DNA from: an uncultured Clostridia bacterium
GTDB taxonomy: Bacteria; Bacillota; Clostridia; Christensenellales; CAG-917
DNA length: 12,427 nt
Reading direction: 5' to 3'
Assembly (NCBI GenBank): GCA_947589635.1
Contig: CANQCC010000038.1
Location: forward strand, 1 to 12,427
Positions 1-6,840 of this stretch are shown here, piece by piece. Below the pieces are notes generated by a model, which saw only the letters and a list, made by a program, of their open reading frames with translations, was not told where the DNA came from and searched no databases. The position numbers and the translations under genes were made by a program. Each line of letters starts with the position of its first letter. The first letter of the stretch is position 1.

Positions 1-77
1 TGGTAGCGGCGATCGGATTCGAACCAATGACCTGCCGGGTATGAACCGGCCGCTATAACCAACTAAGCTACGCCGCC
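1..77 (-). tRNA. tRNA-Met (elongator, anticodon CAT)
   Basis: Read on the minus strand this is a complete 77-nt cloverleaf with an encoded CCA. The acceptor stem is GGCGGCG against CGCCGCT, with a G-T pair at the end and discriminator A. The anticodon stem GCCGG/CCGGC encloses the loop TTCATAC, so the anticodon is CAT. The T arm ATTGG/CCGAT closes a TTCGAAT loop. The D stem has one T-T mismatch at its inner end. The anticodon stem lacks the three G-C pairs of initiators and position 1 pairs with 72, so this is the elongator. A tRNA-Ile2 (also CAT before modification) is less likely, because the GGCGGCG acceptor is typical of bacterial tRNA-Met. It is the last gene of the tRNA unit that starts at the promoter near 500. 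Confidence 0.93.
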
Positions 78-84
78 GTTTTTT

Positions 85-115
85 GATAAGGCTTTGCGAT
101 TGGCAAAGCCTTATC
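85..115. repeat. Perfect 13-bp hairpin upstream of tRNA-Met
   Basis: GATAAGGCTTTGC pairs perfectly with GCAAAGCCTTATC around a 5-nt loop (GATTG). In the transcribed (minus) direction it lies 7 nt upstream of the tRNA-Met 5' end and is followed by an A-run, not a T-run, so it is not an intrinsic terminator. It may be a spacer structure that guides processing of the tRNA precursor. Its CTTTGCG/GCAAAG core resembles the hairpin core of the 71-bp repeat units next to it. Confidence 0.7.
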
Positions 116-119
116 CGTC

Positions 120-150
120 TGGTTGCGAGTAGTGATTCTTTCTACTCGAA
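120..150 (-). repeat. Short tail unit, 31 nt (fMet-type tail)
   Basis: On the minus strand this begins TTCG. It forms a perfect 7-bp hairpin, CGAGTAG against CTACTCG, with a 9-nt loop, directly followed by CAACCA, the last six bases of tRNA-fMet. Confidence 0.75.
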
Positions 151-221
151 TGGTTGCGGGGGAAGGACTTTCGCTTTGCGAACCTGTTTGCTACGCAAAG
201 CGGTCGTCTTCCGTTCCCGTA
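151..221 (-). repeat. Long tail unit, 71 nt
   Basis: On the minus strand a bulged hairpin runs from CGGG...GGAAG at its base to CTTCC...CCCG. The inner stem is perfect (CGCTTTGCG against CGCAAAGCG, 9 bp, 13-nt loop), and a single-stranded CAACCA tail follows. The base pairs use the same CCCCG that forms the 3' acceptor strand in tRNA-fMet. Confidence 0.75.
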
Positions 222-251
222 TGGTAGCGAGTGGCATTACACCTACTCGAA
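222..251 (-). repeat. Short tail unit, 30 nt (elongator Met-type tail)
   Basis: On the minus strand CGAGTAGG pairs with CCACTCG (one G-T pair, terminal G left over) and is followed by CTACCA. That tail matches the 3' end of the elongator tRNA-Met at 1-77, not tRNA-fMet, so the array mixes tails from both flanking tRNAs. Confidence 0.75.
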
Positions 252-322
252 TGGTTGCGGGGGAAGGACTTTCGCTTTGCGAACCAATTTGCTACGCAAA
301 GCGGTCGTCTTCCGTTTCCGTC
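252..322 (-). repeat. Long tail unit, 71 nt
   Basis: Nearly the same as the unit at 151-221. It has the same 9-bp inner stem CGCTTTGCG/CGCAAAGCG and the same GGAAG/CTTCC outer stem, with small changes in the loop and at the 5' end. It ends in CCCCCGCAACCA. Confidence 0.75.
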
Positions 323-393
323 TGGTTGCGGGGGAAGGACTTTCGCTTTGCGAACCTGCAAGAGGTCGTGCGCGTGTTGCGCTTTCCACCGAA
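323..393 (-). repeat. Long tail unit, 71 nt, divergent 5' half
   Basis: The 3' block of 34 nt is identical to the other long units, but the 5' half is different. It still keeps the base stem (CGG and GGAA against CTTCC and CCG). The 9-bp inner stem is lost; instead GCGC-AACAC-GCGC and TTCGC-AAA-GCGAA small hairpins are possible. It directly abuts the 3' end of tRNA-fMet. Confidence 0.7.
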
Positions 394-469
<76 letters not shown>

Positions 470-477
470 ATATCAAT

Positions 478-516
478 GCTTGACTATAATATGCCATATG
501 CGTAAAAAAGTCAAGC
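478..516. repeat. 8-bp inverted repeat framing the tRNA promoter
   Basis: GCTTGACT (478-485) and AGTCAAGC (509-516) are perfect inverted copies 23 bp apart. The second contains the minus-strand -35 box and the first lies just past the -10 box. It could be an operator-like dyad, or the palindromy of back-to-back -35-like hexamers; the plus-strand -10 partner (TAAAAA) is poor. Confidence 0.45.
486..514 (-). promoter_or_regulatory. Promoter of the tRNA-fMet / tRNA-Met unit
   Basis: On the minus strand there is a -35 TTGACT (509-514), a 17-bp spacer and a -10 TATTAT (486-491). This predicts a start near 479, about 10 nt before the first base of tRNA-fMet. It points away from asnS. I see no gene in the remaining intergenic stretch 517-710. 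Confidence 0.82.
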
Positions 517-710
517 AGATTGGCAAAATAAAATTTGCGGAGCGGGAGATTGTGTTTTGTCCCTCTTTCGCACACAAAACCTTGTGGTGGCGGGGAGGAG
601 GCACAGGCGAGGAGGGCTTGCCGTCTTGGCGCGCTGCCCGTATTCTCGGCAAAAATCCGCCTTGATTTTTATTTGTTTTATTCAAATTTGAGGCGAATGC
701 AAGCAAATAC

Positions 711-739
711 TTTACAAACATTTTTTTTGATTTTATAAT
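711..739 (+). promoter_or_regulatory. Promoter of asnS
   Basis: -35 TTTACA (711-716), 17-bp spacer and a consensus -10 TATAAT (734-739). The predicted start near 746 leaves a leader of about 19 nt, too short for a T-box riboswitch, so tRNA-sensing control of this synthetase is not supported. Confidence 0.85.
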
Positions 740-764
740 TATAAAATATTAAAGAGGTATTGAT

Positions 765-2147
765 ATGAAAAACATTGATATTGCAAAGCTACTCGGCGAC
801 AGAAGCTATCTCGGCAAAAAGGTCGAGGTCGCGGGATGGGTCCGCACGGCGCGCGACAGCAAAAACATGGCTTTTCTTGCGCTTAACGACGGCACGTCCC
901 TCAAGCACTTGCAGATAGTCGTCAACAAGGCGGAGGGCGAATTCGATCTTGCGCCCGTCATGAAAAACGGAGTATCCGTATATGTCAAAGGCACTCTCGT
1001 CCCCGCGATGAAGGAGGGCGACGTCGAGATAAACGCGGACGAAATCGCGCTTATCGGAGATTGCCCCGCGGACTATCCTCTTCAAAAGAAGTACCACAGC
1101 ATGGAGTTTTTGCGCACCATACCGGCGCTTCGTCCGCGCACGAACACTTTCAACGCGATGTTGCGCGTGCGCTCCAAACTGAGCTTTGCCATCCACCGCT
1201 TTTTCCAGGAGAACGGCTTTACCTATGTGCATACCCCCATCATCACGGGCAGCGACTGCGAGGGCGCGGGCGAGATCTTCAGAGTGACGACAAACACCTA
1301 TAAAGACGCCATTTCCGCCAAGGACGAAGACAGCTATATCTTGGGCGACTTCTTCGGGCGCAAGGCGGGGCTTACGGTCAGCGGCCAGCTCGAAGGCGAG
1401 GTAGCGGCGATGGCTATGGGCAAAATTTACACATTCGGCCCCACATTCCGCGCCGAAAACAGCAATACCCCGCGCCATGCGGCGGAGTTTTGGCAGGTGG
1501 AGCCCGAAGTGGCTTTCGCAAAACTTCCCGACATCATCAAGATCGCCGAGAGCATGATAAAATATATAATCAAAGCGGTTTTGGACGAGTGCCCCGACGA
1601 GCTTGCCTTCTTTGAAAACGCCTTCGAAAAAGGGCTGAGAGAAAAGCTGCAAAACGTTGTGGACAGCGATTTTGCCATCCTCGACTACTCCGACGCGATA
1701 GATATCCTGAAGGACAGCGGCGTCACCTTCCAATATCCCGTCGAATGGGGCCTTGACCTGCAATCGGAGCACGAGCGTTACATAACCGAGCAGGCGCTTA
1801 AAAAGCCCGTCTTCATCATCAACTATCCAAAGCACATCAAGTCCTTCTATATGAAGCAGAACGACGACGGAAAGACGGTCGCCGCGACGGACTTGCTCGT
1901 CCCCGGCGTGGGCGAAATAATCGGCTGCAGCGAGAGAGAGGAAAACTATGACAAACTTGTCTTCGCCATGGTCGAGCGCGGCATGAATCTCGCCGACTAT
2001 ACCGGCTATCTGGAGCTTCGCAAGTATGGCAGCGTGCCTCACAGCGGTTTCGGCCTCGGCCTCGAGCGCATCATGATGTATGTGACCGGCATAAACAATA
2101 TACGCGACGTGCAGCTTTATGCGCGCACCGCCGGCGACCTTATGTAA
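765..2147 (+). CDS. asnS: Asparagine--tRNA ligase (AsnRS)
   Basis: Cytosolic class IIb synthetase that activates L-asparagine with ATP and charges tRNA-Asn. The 460-residue product has close to the usual length of about 463. An N-terminal OB-fold (about residues 18-110) binds the anticodon. The catalytic core shows motif 2, FRAENSNTPRHAAEFWQVEPE region (228-248), with the RHxAEF signature of AsnRS, and motif 3 GFGLGLERIMMYVTG (428-442). AsnRS rather than AspRS is indicated by RHAAEFWQVE and the absence of a GAD insertion. The start is fixed by AGAGG at 753-757, seven bases before the ATG. The C-terminus ends RTAGDLM instead of the common RTPGNxxF form. Its stop codon lies inside the palindromic element that starts at 2144. 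It is the first gene of an Asn/Asp cluster. Confidence 0.97.
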   Translation: MKNIDIAKLLGDRSYLGKKVEVAGWVRTARDSKNMAFLALNDGTSLKHLQIVVNKAEGEFDLAPVMKNGVSVYVKGTLVPAMKEGDVEINADEIALIGDCPADYPLQKKYHSMEFLRTIPALRPRTNTFNAMLRVRSKLSFAIHRFFQENGFTYVHTPIITGSDCEGAGEIFRVTTNTYKDAISAKDEDSYILGDFFGRKAGLTVSGQLEGEVAAMAMGKIYTFGPTFRAENSNTPRHAAEFWQVEPEVAFAKLPDIIKIAESMIKYIIKAVLDECPDELAFFENAFEKGLREKLQNVVDSDFAILDYSDAIDILKDSGVTFQYPVEWGLDLQSEHERYITEQALKKPVFIINYPKHIKSFYMKQNDDGKTVAATDLLVPGVGEIIGCSEREENYDKLVFAMVERGMNLADYTGYLELRKYGSVPHSGFGLGLERIMMYVTGINNIRDVQLYARTAGDLM

Positions 2148-2271
2148 AACGACGCTATTTGGCGAAATACTGCGTCAGCGCAAATTTTTTCGCCGCCATG
2201 TACAAATATGTACATTGGGCGACTCAAAAATTTGCCCTTCCTTGTCTTTCATCCAAATATCGCCGTTTTAC
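2144..2271. repeat. Palindromic element A (128 bp, GTAC-N6-GTAC centre)
   Basis: An imperfect palindrome across its whole length. The left end GTAAAACGACGCTATTTGG is matched by the inverse of CCAAATATCGCCGTTTTAC at the right end. An inner block, GCAAATTTTT, is also mirrored. The centre is GTAC-AAATAT-GTAC (2200-2213), within 1 bp of the geometric middle. The right half matches the right half of element C at about 47 of 59 positions by eye. The left terminus supplies the TAA stop of asnS. It has no coding capacity, so it is MITE-like or a large REP-like hairpin; folded RNA might also affect read-through to asnA. Confidence 0.8.
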
Positions 2272-2283
2272 GAAAAATAACGG

Positions 2284-2326
2284 CGCTTGAGCCACCAACG
2301 CCCGCCACGCTTGAGCCACTAACGCC
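2284..2326 (+). repeat. Two direct copies of a 19-bp sequence before asnA
   Basis: CGCTTGAGCCACCAACGCC at 2284-2302 recurs at 2308-2326 with one change (period 24). It lies 44 bp upstream of the asnA start. It could be a pair of regulator binding sites or a simple duplication; the sequence alone does not say. Confidence 0.5.
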
Positions 2327-2369
2327 TGTACCTTCATGTTAATGTTCGCGAGGGGAAAATATATACAGT

Positions 2370-3368
2370 ATGTCAACAAACTTGTATACATCCAAATTGT
2401 CCGTGAGGGATACCGAGAAGGCGATAAAGTTTGTCAAGGACGCGTTTCAGCGCAATCTTGTCAAATGTTTCGGCCTTGAAAGGGTGTCCGCGCCCATGAT
2501 CCTGCCAAGCGGGACGGGTATCAACGACGACCTGAACGGAGTGGAGCGCCCCGTGCGTTTCGAGGTGCCAAGCGACGACGGCAAAGAAGTGGAGATTGTC
2601 CAATCCCTCGCCAAGTGGAAGCGCGTTGCGCTTAAAAGATACGGTTATCGCGACGGCGAAGGGCTGTATACGGATATGAACGCGATCCGCCGCGACGACG
2701 CGCTTGACAAATATCACAGCATATACGTCGACCAATGGGACTGGGAGATGGTGATAAGCCCGGGGCATCGCACGACGGACTTTCTCAAAATGGTCGTGAC
2801 GCGCATAGTCGGCGCGATAGCGGACACGCTTGAGGAGACAAAGCGGCAATTCCCGCAGATCACTCTCACTTTGCGGCGCGAGGTCAAGTTTATCACGGCG
2901 CAGCAGGCGCTCGACTTCTATCCGGATCTCACGTCGCGCGAGAGGGAAAGGGCGCTTGTCAAGCAGTACGGCACGGTGTTTCTGATGGGCATAGGCGGCG
3001 CGCTTTCGGACGGCAAACCGCATGACGGCAGGGCGCCCGATTATGACGATTGGCAGCTGAACGGCGACATCCTGTTTTATGACGAGGTTAACGACGATTG
3101 CGTAGAGATATCCTCTATGGGCGTGCGCGTGGACGGCGAAAGTCTGCTGAGGCAACTTCAGATCGCGGGCGCGACGGACAGGCTGGCGTACGACTATCAT
3201 AAGCGGGTGATTTCAAACGAACTTCCGCTTTCGATAGGCGGCGGCATAGGGCAATCTCGGCTTTGCATGTTGCTGCTTCAAAAGGCGCACATAGGCGAGG
3301 TGCAGGTCGGCGTGTGGCCCGAAAGGGAGCGTTCCGCCTGCGAAAGCAAAGGCATAATATTGCTGTAA
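2370..3368 (+). CDS. asnA: Aspartate--ammonia ligase (asparagine synthetase A)
   Basis: Makes L-asparagine from L-aspartate, ammonia and ATP, releasing AMP and pyrophosphate in the cytosol. The 332-residue product aligns along its whole length with E. coli AsnA (330 residues). Shared blocks are SLAKWKR (79-85), YVDQWDWE (119-126), RAPDYDDW (221-228), LNGDIL (230-235), the GGGIGQSRL ATP-binding motif (290-298) and VQVGVWP (311-317). The ATG gives the expected N-terminus. Its best Shine-Dalgarno, AGGGG at 2351-2355, is unusually far away (14 nt), so initiation may be weak or use another signal. No clear promoter of its own was found, so it is probably co-transcribed with asnS across the 222-bp gap. 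It supplies the asparagine that AsnRS needs. Confidence 0.97.
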   Translation: MSTNLYTSKLSVRDTEKAIKFVKDAFQRNLVKCFGLERVSAPMILPSGTGINDDLNGVERPVRFEVPSDDGKEVEIVQSLAKWKRVALKRYGYRDGEGLYTDMNAIRRDDALDKYHSIYVDQWDWEMVISPGHRTTDFLKMVVTRIVGAIADTLEETKRQFPQITLTLRREVKFITAQQALDFYPDLTSRERERALVKQYGTVFLMGIGGALSDGKPHDGRAPDYDDWQLNGDILFYDEVNDDCVEISSMGVRVDGESLLRQLQIAGATDRLAYDYHKRVISNELPLSIGGGIGQSRLCMLLLQKAHIGEVQVGVWPERERSACESKGIILL

Positions 3369-3434
3369 AATGACAAAAACGCGGGTTTATCCCCGCAAAA
3401 ACATACAATAAACATCACATTCTGAGGTTAAGCT

Positions 3435-5189
3435 ATGGAAATGAGAACTCACAATTGCGGCGAACTTCGCGAAGGCGACGTAGGCAAAAAAGTCAAGCTG
3501 TGCGGATGGCTCAGCAGCGTGCGCGACCTTGGCGCGGTCATCTTTTTTGTGCTTAGGGACTACTACGGCTATACGCAGGCGGTGGCAAGCGACGAGGCTT
3601 TGAAGGGGCAGATCCGCGACATCCCGCGCGAGAGCACGATATCCGTCGTGGGCAAGGTCGTATTGAGGTCGGCTCCCAACAAGGACATGCCCACGGGCAT
3701 GATCGAGATAGAGCCCGAAAGCGTCGAGGTGCTTGGCAAGTGCTATGAGCAGCTGCCGTTTGAGATCGCGACGTCCACAAGCTCGCGCGAGGATACCCGC
3801 CTCAAATATCGTTTTCTCGACCTGCGCAATCCCGAGGTCAAAAACAAGATAATTTTCCGCTCGCAGGTGGTGAGCTATCTGAGGCAGAAGATGACGGAGC
3901 TCGGCTTCCTTGAGATAACGACTCCCATTCTGACCTCGAGCTCCCCGGAAGGCGCGAGGGACTACATCGTGCCGTCGAGGCTTTATCCCGGGCATTTTTA
4001 CGCGCTTCCGCAGGCGCCTCAGCAATACAAGCAGCTGCTTATGACAAGCGGTTTCGACAGGTATTTCCAGATAGCGCCGTGTTTCCGCGACGAGGACGCG
4101 CGCGCGGACAGGAGCCCCGGCGAGTTTTATCAGCTTGACTGCGAGATGTGTTTCGCAACTCAGGAGGACGTCTTTGCGGTGATGGAGCAGGTTTTGAGCG
4201 GCGTATTCAAAAAGTTTTCGCCAAAGGGCTACAAGGTGGACGAGGGCCCCTTCCGTCGCATATCCTATCGCGACGCGATGCGCGATTACGGCACGGACAA
4301 GCCCGACCTTCGCAACCCGCTGATAATCAAGGACGTAACGGACATTCTCGAGGGCAAGGCGCCTTTCTTCGAGGGAGGCAAGACGATAAAAGCCATTTGC
4401 GTAAACAATTTCACGCAGACGAGAAAGTGGATCGACGCGCTGACGGAGAGGGCAAAGCAAAACGGCGCGAGCAATATGTATTGGTTCAAACTTGACGAAA
4501 ACGGCGAGCTTGCGGGCGGGATATCCAAATTCCTGGTCGAGGCAAAGTCCGCGCTTGTCGAAAGGCTCGGGCTTGAGAGCGGCGGTTTTGTCGCGATCCT
4601 CGCGGAGGAAAAGGGCGTCGAAAAGGCGGCGGGCTTTGTGCGTACGGAGCTTGGCACGGGCCTTGACCTCATAGAGAAGAACGCGTTCCGTTTCTGCTGG
4701 ATAGTCGATTTCCCGATGTACGAATACGACGATGACGGAGTGCTCGGTTTTTGTCACAATCCGTTCAGCATGCCGCAAGGCGGGCTGGAGGCGCTCAACA
4801 CCAAAGACCCCTTGGACATTCTGGCGTATCAATATGACAGCGTAGTCAACGGCGTGGAGCTTTCAAGCGGCGCGGTCAGAAATCACGAGCCCGCGATAAT
4901 GGAGCGCGCGTTTGAGATAGTCGGCTATGGCAAGGACGTGATAGAGCAAAAGTTTTCGGCGCTTTACAACGCGTTCAAGTTTGGGGCGCCGCCGCACGCG
5001 GGCATAGCTCCCGGCGTGGACAGGATGGTCATGCTTTTGCTTGGCGAGCAGAACATCAGGGAGATAATCACCTTCCCGATGGACCGCAACGCGAGGGACG
5101 TGCTTATGGGCGCGCCGTCCACGGTCACCGACAAGCAGCTTAGCGAGGTGCATATCAAACTGGACCTGCCCAAAGAGCAAAAAGAGTGA
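3435..5189 (+). CDS. aspS: Aspartate--tRNA ligase (AspRS, bacterial type)
   Basis: Class IIb synthetase charging tRNA-Asp, 584 residues. The OB-fold is residues 1-105, and the catalytic core begins near 115. Motif 2 region FRDEDARADRSPGEFYQLD is at 217-235, the bacterial GAD insertion spans about 300-410, and motif 3 GIAPGVDRMVMLL is at 523-535. The RSPGEFYQLD form, with HNPFSMPQGG (441-450) and ELSSGAVRNH (475-484), resembles the alphaproteobacterial subtype as I remember it, rather than the common RQPEFTQID form. Leu32 in the OB loop (RDLG) is the residue associated with tRNA-Asp-discriminating enzymes; non-discriminating ones often have His. That fits a genome that has AsnRS. GAGG at 3425-3428 sits six bases before the ATG. 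The 66-bp gap after asnA suggests one operon. No clear terminator follows. Confidence 0.97.
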   Translation: MEMRTHNCGELREGDVGKKVKLCGWLSSVRDLGAVIFFVLRDYYGYTQAVASDEALKGQIRDIPRESTISVVGKVVLRSAPNKDMPTGMIEIEPESVEVLGKCYEQLPFEIATSTSSREDTRLKYRFLDLRNPEVKNKIIFRSQVVSYLRQKMTELGFLEITTPILTSSSPEGARDYIVPSRLYPGHFYALPQAPQQYKQLLMTSGFDRYFQIAPCFRDEDARADRSPGEFYQLDCEMCFATQEDVFAVMEQVLSGVFKKFSPKGYKVDEGPFRRISYRDAMRDYGTDKPDLRNPLIIKDVTDILEGKAPFFEGGKTIKAICVNNFTQTRKWIDALTERAKQNGASNMYWFKLDENGELAGGISKFLVEAKSALVERLGLESGGFVAILAEEKGVEKAAGFVRTELGTGLDLIEKNAFRFCWIVDFPMYEYDDDGVLGFCHNPFSMPQGGLEALNTKDPLDILAYQYDSVVNGVELSSGAVRNHEPAIMERAFEIVGYGKDVIEQKFSALYNAFKFGAPPHAGIAPGVDRMVMLLLGEQNIREIITFPMDRNARDVLMGAPSTVTDKQLSEVHIKLDLPKEQKE

Positions 5190-5250
5190 TAAATTCTTGC
5201 GCGGACGTCATAAAACCTCGCTTAATGGGCAAACAACCCTCAACTTGTGT

Positions 5251-5279
5251 TTGACAAAAGGTAAAATATAGATTATAAA
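5251..5279 (+). promoter_or_regulatory. Promoter of the 5339-6769 lipoprotein gene
   Basis: Consensus -35 TTGACA (5251-5256), 17-bp spacer and -10 TATAAA (5274-5279). The predicted start near 5286 gives a leader of about 53 nt. A GC-rich stem (TTCGCGC near 5297-5303 against GCG...CGAA ending at 5325) lies just before the ribosome binding site GAGGAG. Confidence 0.85.
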
Positions 5280-5338
5280 TATATAGCATAGACTTTTTCG
5301 CGCTGCGCGTATCGCGCGCGACGAATGAGGAGAATGAT

Positions 5339-6769
5339 ATGAAGAAAAAGATCGCAATAATATCCGCTGTGCTTGTCGTGACGCTTGCGCTTACGGCGCT
5401 GCTTGTCGCCTGCAACTCCTATAAGTGGGACTCTATCGGCATGGGCGACGGCCGGGCGGAAGTGGAAAGCAACGGCGGTTACGCGGTAAAACAGGGCAAG
5501 TATATATACTACATCAACGGTTTTGACGGCAGTGACGCGGACAACACGTGGGGCGTTCCCGTCAAGCAAGCCATCCTTCGCTCCGAGGTCAAGGAGGAAG
5601 GCGGCAAGTGGGTCATCGACAACAAGACCACAAAGGTAGTCGTTCCCAAGACGGTGCTTTACAACAGCTCGGTGACGGACGGCGGCATAGCCGTTTTCGG
5701 CGATTGGATATATTATCTTACGCCCAATTATGACAAGGACAAAAACGGCGTGGCGTCCACGACCAAGGCGGACTTTATGCGCACTCGCACCGACGGCGCG
5801 CTGACGCAGAAGATAAAGACCATAGATTCGCGCGACGTAAGATATCTGTTCACCCCCACAAGGATCTTGTATGTGACGGGCACGACGCTCAACTACGTCG
5901 ATTTTTCGGGGATGAAGACCAACAAGTCCATCGATAACGGCAAGGGCGCGACAAGCGGCGTACTTGCGGAAAACATTTCCGGCAACGTGCTTTGGAAGAT
6001 GGGACACGACACCGTATACTATGTAAAGACGGTGACGGGTGCAAACGCTTACAAAAATTACAACGAGATCTGCTCTATAAAGATCGACGGCAGCGACGAG
6101 AAGGTCATCGCGACGGAGGGGACCTTCCTTGACGAGGGCGAAAAGCCCGAGGACAAGGTGCAAAAGGTCTTCACCTACACGCTTGTCGACCTGCTTGTCG
6201 AAAATGGCGAGGCGGTGCTGTACTACACCAAGTCGCACACCGAAGGGGAGACCAAGACGGACGGCTCCTTCTGCAGCAAGGCGTCCTCGTTCAGGGCCAG
6301 CGAATATTCTCTCAGCACCACGGCGGTGACGTCCTTATGGCCCATCGGCTATGAAAAGGGCGCGCTTGTGTCCATAAACTCCAACCTCTACATGATAAAG
6401 AAGGACGCGGTGGGCATAAAGGACAAACTTATCGTCAAAGGCACGCCGTCGGTTTGCTACATTGACGAGGGCACGTCCACGGTTTATTACACGACGTCGT
6501 CCGTGACGGGGCTTGCAAGCTGCTCCTTCGATCTGGATGCGCCCGACAATCAGAGCATAATCTTTGGCGAGGCCATCAAGACCGATTGGCTCAAGCTTGA
6601 CTTTATAGGCTCCAACCTGTTCTTCTTTGCGACGGACGACGACAACTACATGCACTTCATCGACGTCAAGTCCCCCATCTACCAGCTTAAGGATGAGGAC
6701 GGCGAGGACCTTAAGACCGCGTACGTCGGCCTTGAAAGAGAAGAGGACAGCGAGGAAGAGGCGGCATAA
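5339..6769 (+). CDS. Secreted lipoprotein with repeated YY-type beta motifs (DUF5050-like)
   Basis: 476 residues. A signal peptide (KKK, then hydrophobic 5-24) ends in the lipobox LVAC, so Cys25 is probably lipidated and the protein anchored outside the cell membrane. The rest is built from recurring beta-strand motifs of the form xxYYxx: YIYYIN (55-60), WIYYLT (123-128), VYYV (226-229), LYYT (294-297), LYMI (350-353), VYYT (382-385), and NLFFF near the end. Several are followed by turns such as KIDGSDEK. This spacing resembles DUF5050-type beta-propeller proteins of Firmicutes, but I cannot confirm the family. The C-terminal tail is strongly acidic (EREEDSEEEAA). Start fixed by GAGGAG six bases upstream. 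It has its own promoter and terminator, so it is a single-gene unit. Function unknown; possibly extracellular binding. Confidence 0.85.
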   Translation: MKKKIAIISAVLVVTLALTALLVACNSYKWDSIGMGDGRAEVESNGGYAVKQGKYIYYINGFDGSDADNTWGVPVKQAILRSEVKEEGGKWVIDNKTTKVVVPKTVLYNSSVTDGGIAVFGDWIYYLTPNYDKDKNGVASTTKADFMRTRTDGALTQKIKTIDSRDVRYLFTPTRILYVTGTTLNYVDFSGMKTNKSIDNGKGATSGVLAENISGNVLWKMGHDTVYYVKTVTGANAYKNYNEICSIKIDGSDEKVIATEGTFLDEGEKPEDKVQKVFTYTLVDLLVENGEAVLYYTKSHTEGETKTDGSFCSKASSFRASEYSLSTTAVTSLWPIGYEKGALVSINSNLYMIKKDAVGIKDKLIVKGTPSVCYIDEGTSTVYYTTSSVTGLASCSFDLDAPDNQSIIFGEAIKTDWLKLDFIGSNLFFFATDDDNYMHFIDVKSPIYQLKDEDGEDLKTAYVGLEREEDSEEEAA

Positions 6770-6783
6770 CATTATGTGTCTCA

Positions 6784-6809
6784 AAAAAGGCGGGATATCC
6801 CGCCTTTTT
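6784..6809 (+). terminator. Intrinsic terminator after the lipoprotein gene
   Basis: The perfect palindrome GGCGGGATATCCCGCC (6789-6804) is flanked by AAAAA and TTTTT. It lies 14 bp after the stop codon. The symmetric A and T runs allow it to work in both directions. Confidence 0.9.
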
Positions 6810-6840
6810 GATTAAATTCGACATTCTGATGGGATAAATT

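Larger units (their letters stand above)
120..393 (-). repeat. Array of five tRNA-tail repeat units between two Met tRNAs
   Basis: Copies of the tRNA 3' end (TGGTTGCG or TGGTAGCG on the plus strand) begin at 120, 151, 222, 252, 323 and 394, the last being the real tRNA-fMet. The spacings are 31, 71, 30, 71 and 71 bp. On the transcribed minus strand each unit is a hairpin followed by CAACCA or CTACCA. The 71-bp units share a 34-nt 3' block that matches the T-arm and acceptor strand of tRNA-fMet, except for 9 extra nucleotides (GCAAAGCGA) in the T loop. The array lies between tRNA-fMet and tRNA-Met in one presumed transcript. Open reading frames across it are by-products of the repetition. A precedent in kind is the tRNA-3'-end repeat array of E. 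coli tyrT. Function is not known. Confidence 0.85.

Noticed and set aside
85..115. Hairpin as an intrinsic terminator
   Set aside because: No T-run follows in either direction, and tRNA-Met lies just downstream in the same unit.
120..393. CRISPR-like regular spacing
   Set aside because: Units are 71 and 30-31 bp, made of tRNA tails and hairpins. There are no unique spacers between short identical repeats and no cas genes.
740..764. T-box riboswitch before asnS
   Set aside because: The promoter leaves a leader of about 19 nt, too short for a T-box, and no T-box sequence is seen upstream of asnA or aspS.
789..2042. 417-codon frame on the minus strand
   Set aside because: Antisense shadow of asnS caused by codon bias; asnS has full family motifs.
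3379..3395. Small hairpin (GCGGG/CCCGC) between asnA and aspS as a terminator
   Set aside because: Only about 5 bp, followed by an A-run; the genes are close and likely co-transcribed.
3387..4832. 481-codon frame on the minus strand
   Set aside because: Antisense shadow of aspS; no ribosome binding site or family similarity.
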